From assembly GCA_905198865.1 (NCBI GenBank), contig CAJKEB010000086.1, positions 1 through 5,096 on the forward strand: DNA of 5,096 nt. Reading direction: 5' to 3'. The position numbers were made by a program, and so were the translations under genes. Under the pieces are notes generated by a model, which made no database searches, was not told where the DNA came from, and saw nothing but the letters and a program-made list of their open reading frames with translations. Of this stretch, positions 4,831-5,096 are shown in pieces. Within the stretch, counting starts at the first letter, position 1, and every line of letters begins with the position of its first letter. This DNA comes from an uncultured Eubacteriales bacterium. GTDB lineage: Bacteria > Bacillota > Clostridia > Monoglobales > Monoglobaceae.

Positions 4831-5096
4831 AATGTCCGCTATAAGTATATAAAACATCTTTAAAGTGTTCTTTGATATATTTTTCCATCAAGGAAACACC
4901 TTGAAGATCTGTTGAGTGAATAATAATATGTTTTACAGGTATTTTATTTTCATAAATGTATTTTAAAATATCGAGTCCTGTTTCTTTAGTTCCTAAATCA
5001 TAGTCAAGATTAATGATTTCAACTTCTTTGAAAAAATCTAAAAGTTGAATAGCACCTTTATATGTTCTTGTACAATTATAAAGGCTAAAACTTTCA
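4829..5096 (-). CDS. cREC-like (cyclic-phosphate processing receiver) protein, 5' partial
   Basis: Only the last 88 codons are in the window; the start lies beyond the right edge. The segment INLDYDLGTKETGLDILKYI, followed by IPVKHIIIHSTDLQG, fits the pattern LDHDLG...TGydil...p..i.iHS.n..G that I associate with the cREC domain, a receiver-like fold. Comparative genomics by others predicted that this domain handles 2',3'-cyclic phosphate ends in RNA repair. D31 and D33 of the visible segment, and H60-S61, would be the conserved residues; the usual histidine between the two aspartates is tyrosine here. The preceding TYKGAIQLLDFFKEVE fits the first helix-strand of such a domain. It ends 11 bp before the phosphatase gene and shares its AT-rich codons, so the two form an operon. 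A divergent two-component receiver is the alternative, but the HSTDLQG block favours cREC. Confidence 0.7.
   Translation of the reverse strand, partial: ESFSLYNCTRTYKGAIQLLDFFKEVEIINLDYDLGTKETGLDILKYIYENKIPVKHIIIHSTDLQGVSLMEKYIKEHFKDVLYTYSGH

Noticed and set aside
1..5096. CRISPR array, insertion sequence or prophage attachment site
   Set aside because: I saw no regularly spaced repeats, no transposase or integrase, and no second copy of a tRNA 3' end in the window.

Overview
The window looks like low-to-mid GC Firmicutes DNA, probably a gut-type Clostridia. The support is strong AGGAGG-type ribosome binding sites, CCA-encoding tRNA genes, sigma-A-like promoters, a SpoIIE-type phosphatase fragment and a PcfJ-like protein. 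This is inference from sequence style; no ribosomal RNA or other phylogenetic marker gene is present. The last ~700 bases are far more AT-rich than the rest and probably have a different origin.

Left part (1-986). The minus strand at the left edge reads as a short fragment of a SpoIIE-family phosphatase C-terminal segment. It is followed by ~320 bases with no convincing gene but several hairpins, at least one of which fits a minus-strand transcript better than a plus-strand one. Two minus-strand tRNA genes come next: tRNA-Thr(TGU) and a CAU tRNA of initiator type with unusual anticodon-arm bases. Between the tRNAs and the first protein gene lies ~400 bp of non-coding DNA. About 300 bases of it (621-915) fold into consecutive stem-loops and make a good candidate for an unrecognised structured RNA.

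Middle part (987-3060). Two plus-strand genes each appear to have their own promoter and terminator. The first encodes a 421-residue M16-type zinc metallopeptidase with an intact inverted HxxEH motif. The second encodes a 209-residue protein I do not recognise. A strong hairpin at 3023-3056 separates it from the convergent gene beyond and could terminate both.

Right part (3098-5096), all minus strand. A PcfJ-like protein lacks a credible start. It abuts the 3'-truncated end of a calcineurin-type metallophosphatase that lacks its distal metal-binding histidines. Upstream of the phosphatase, 11 bp away, is the C-terminal 88 residues of a protein resembling the cyclic-phosphate-processing receiver (cREC) family. 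The two AT-rich genes form a tight operon that could act on RNA cyclic-phosphate ends. Base composition changes sharply near 4385-4400, exactly where the phosphatase loses its C-terminus and the PcfJ-like gene loses its N-terminus, so this is a recombination or assembly junction. The best leads are the structured RNA candidate, the cREC/phosphatase pair and the junction.
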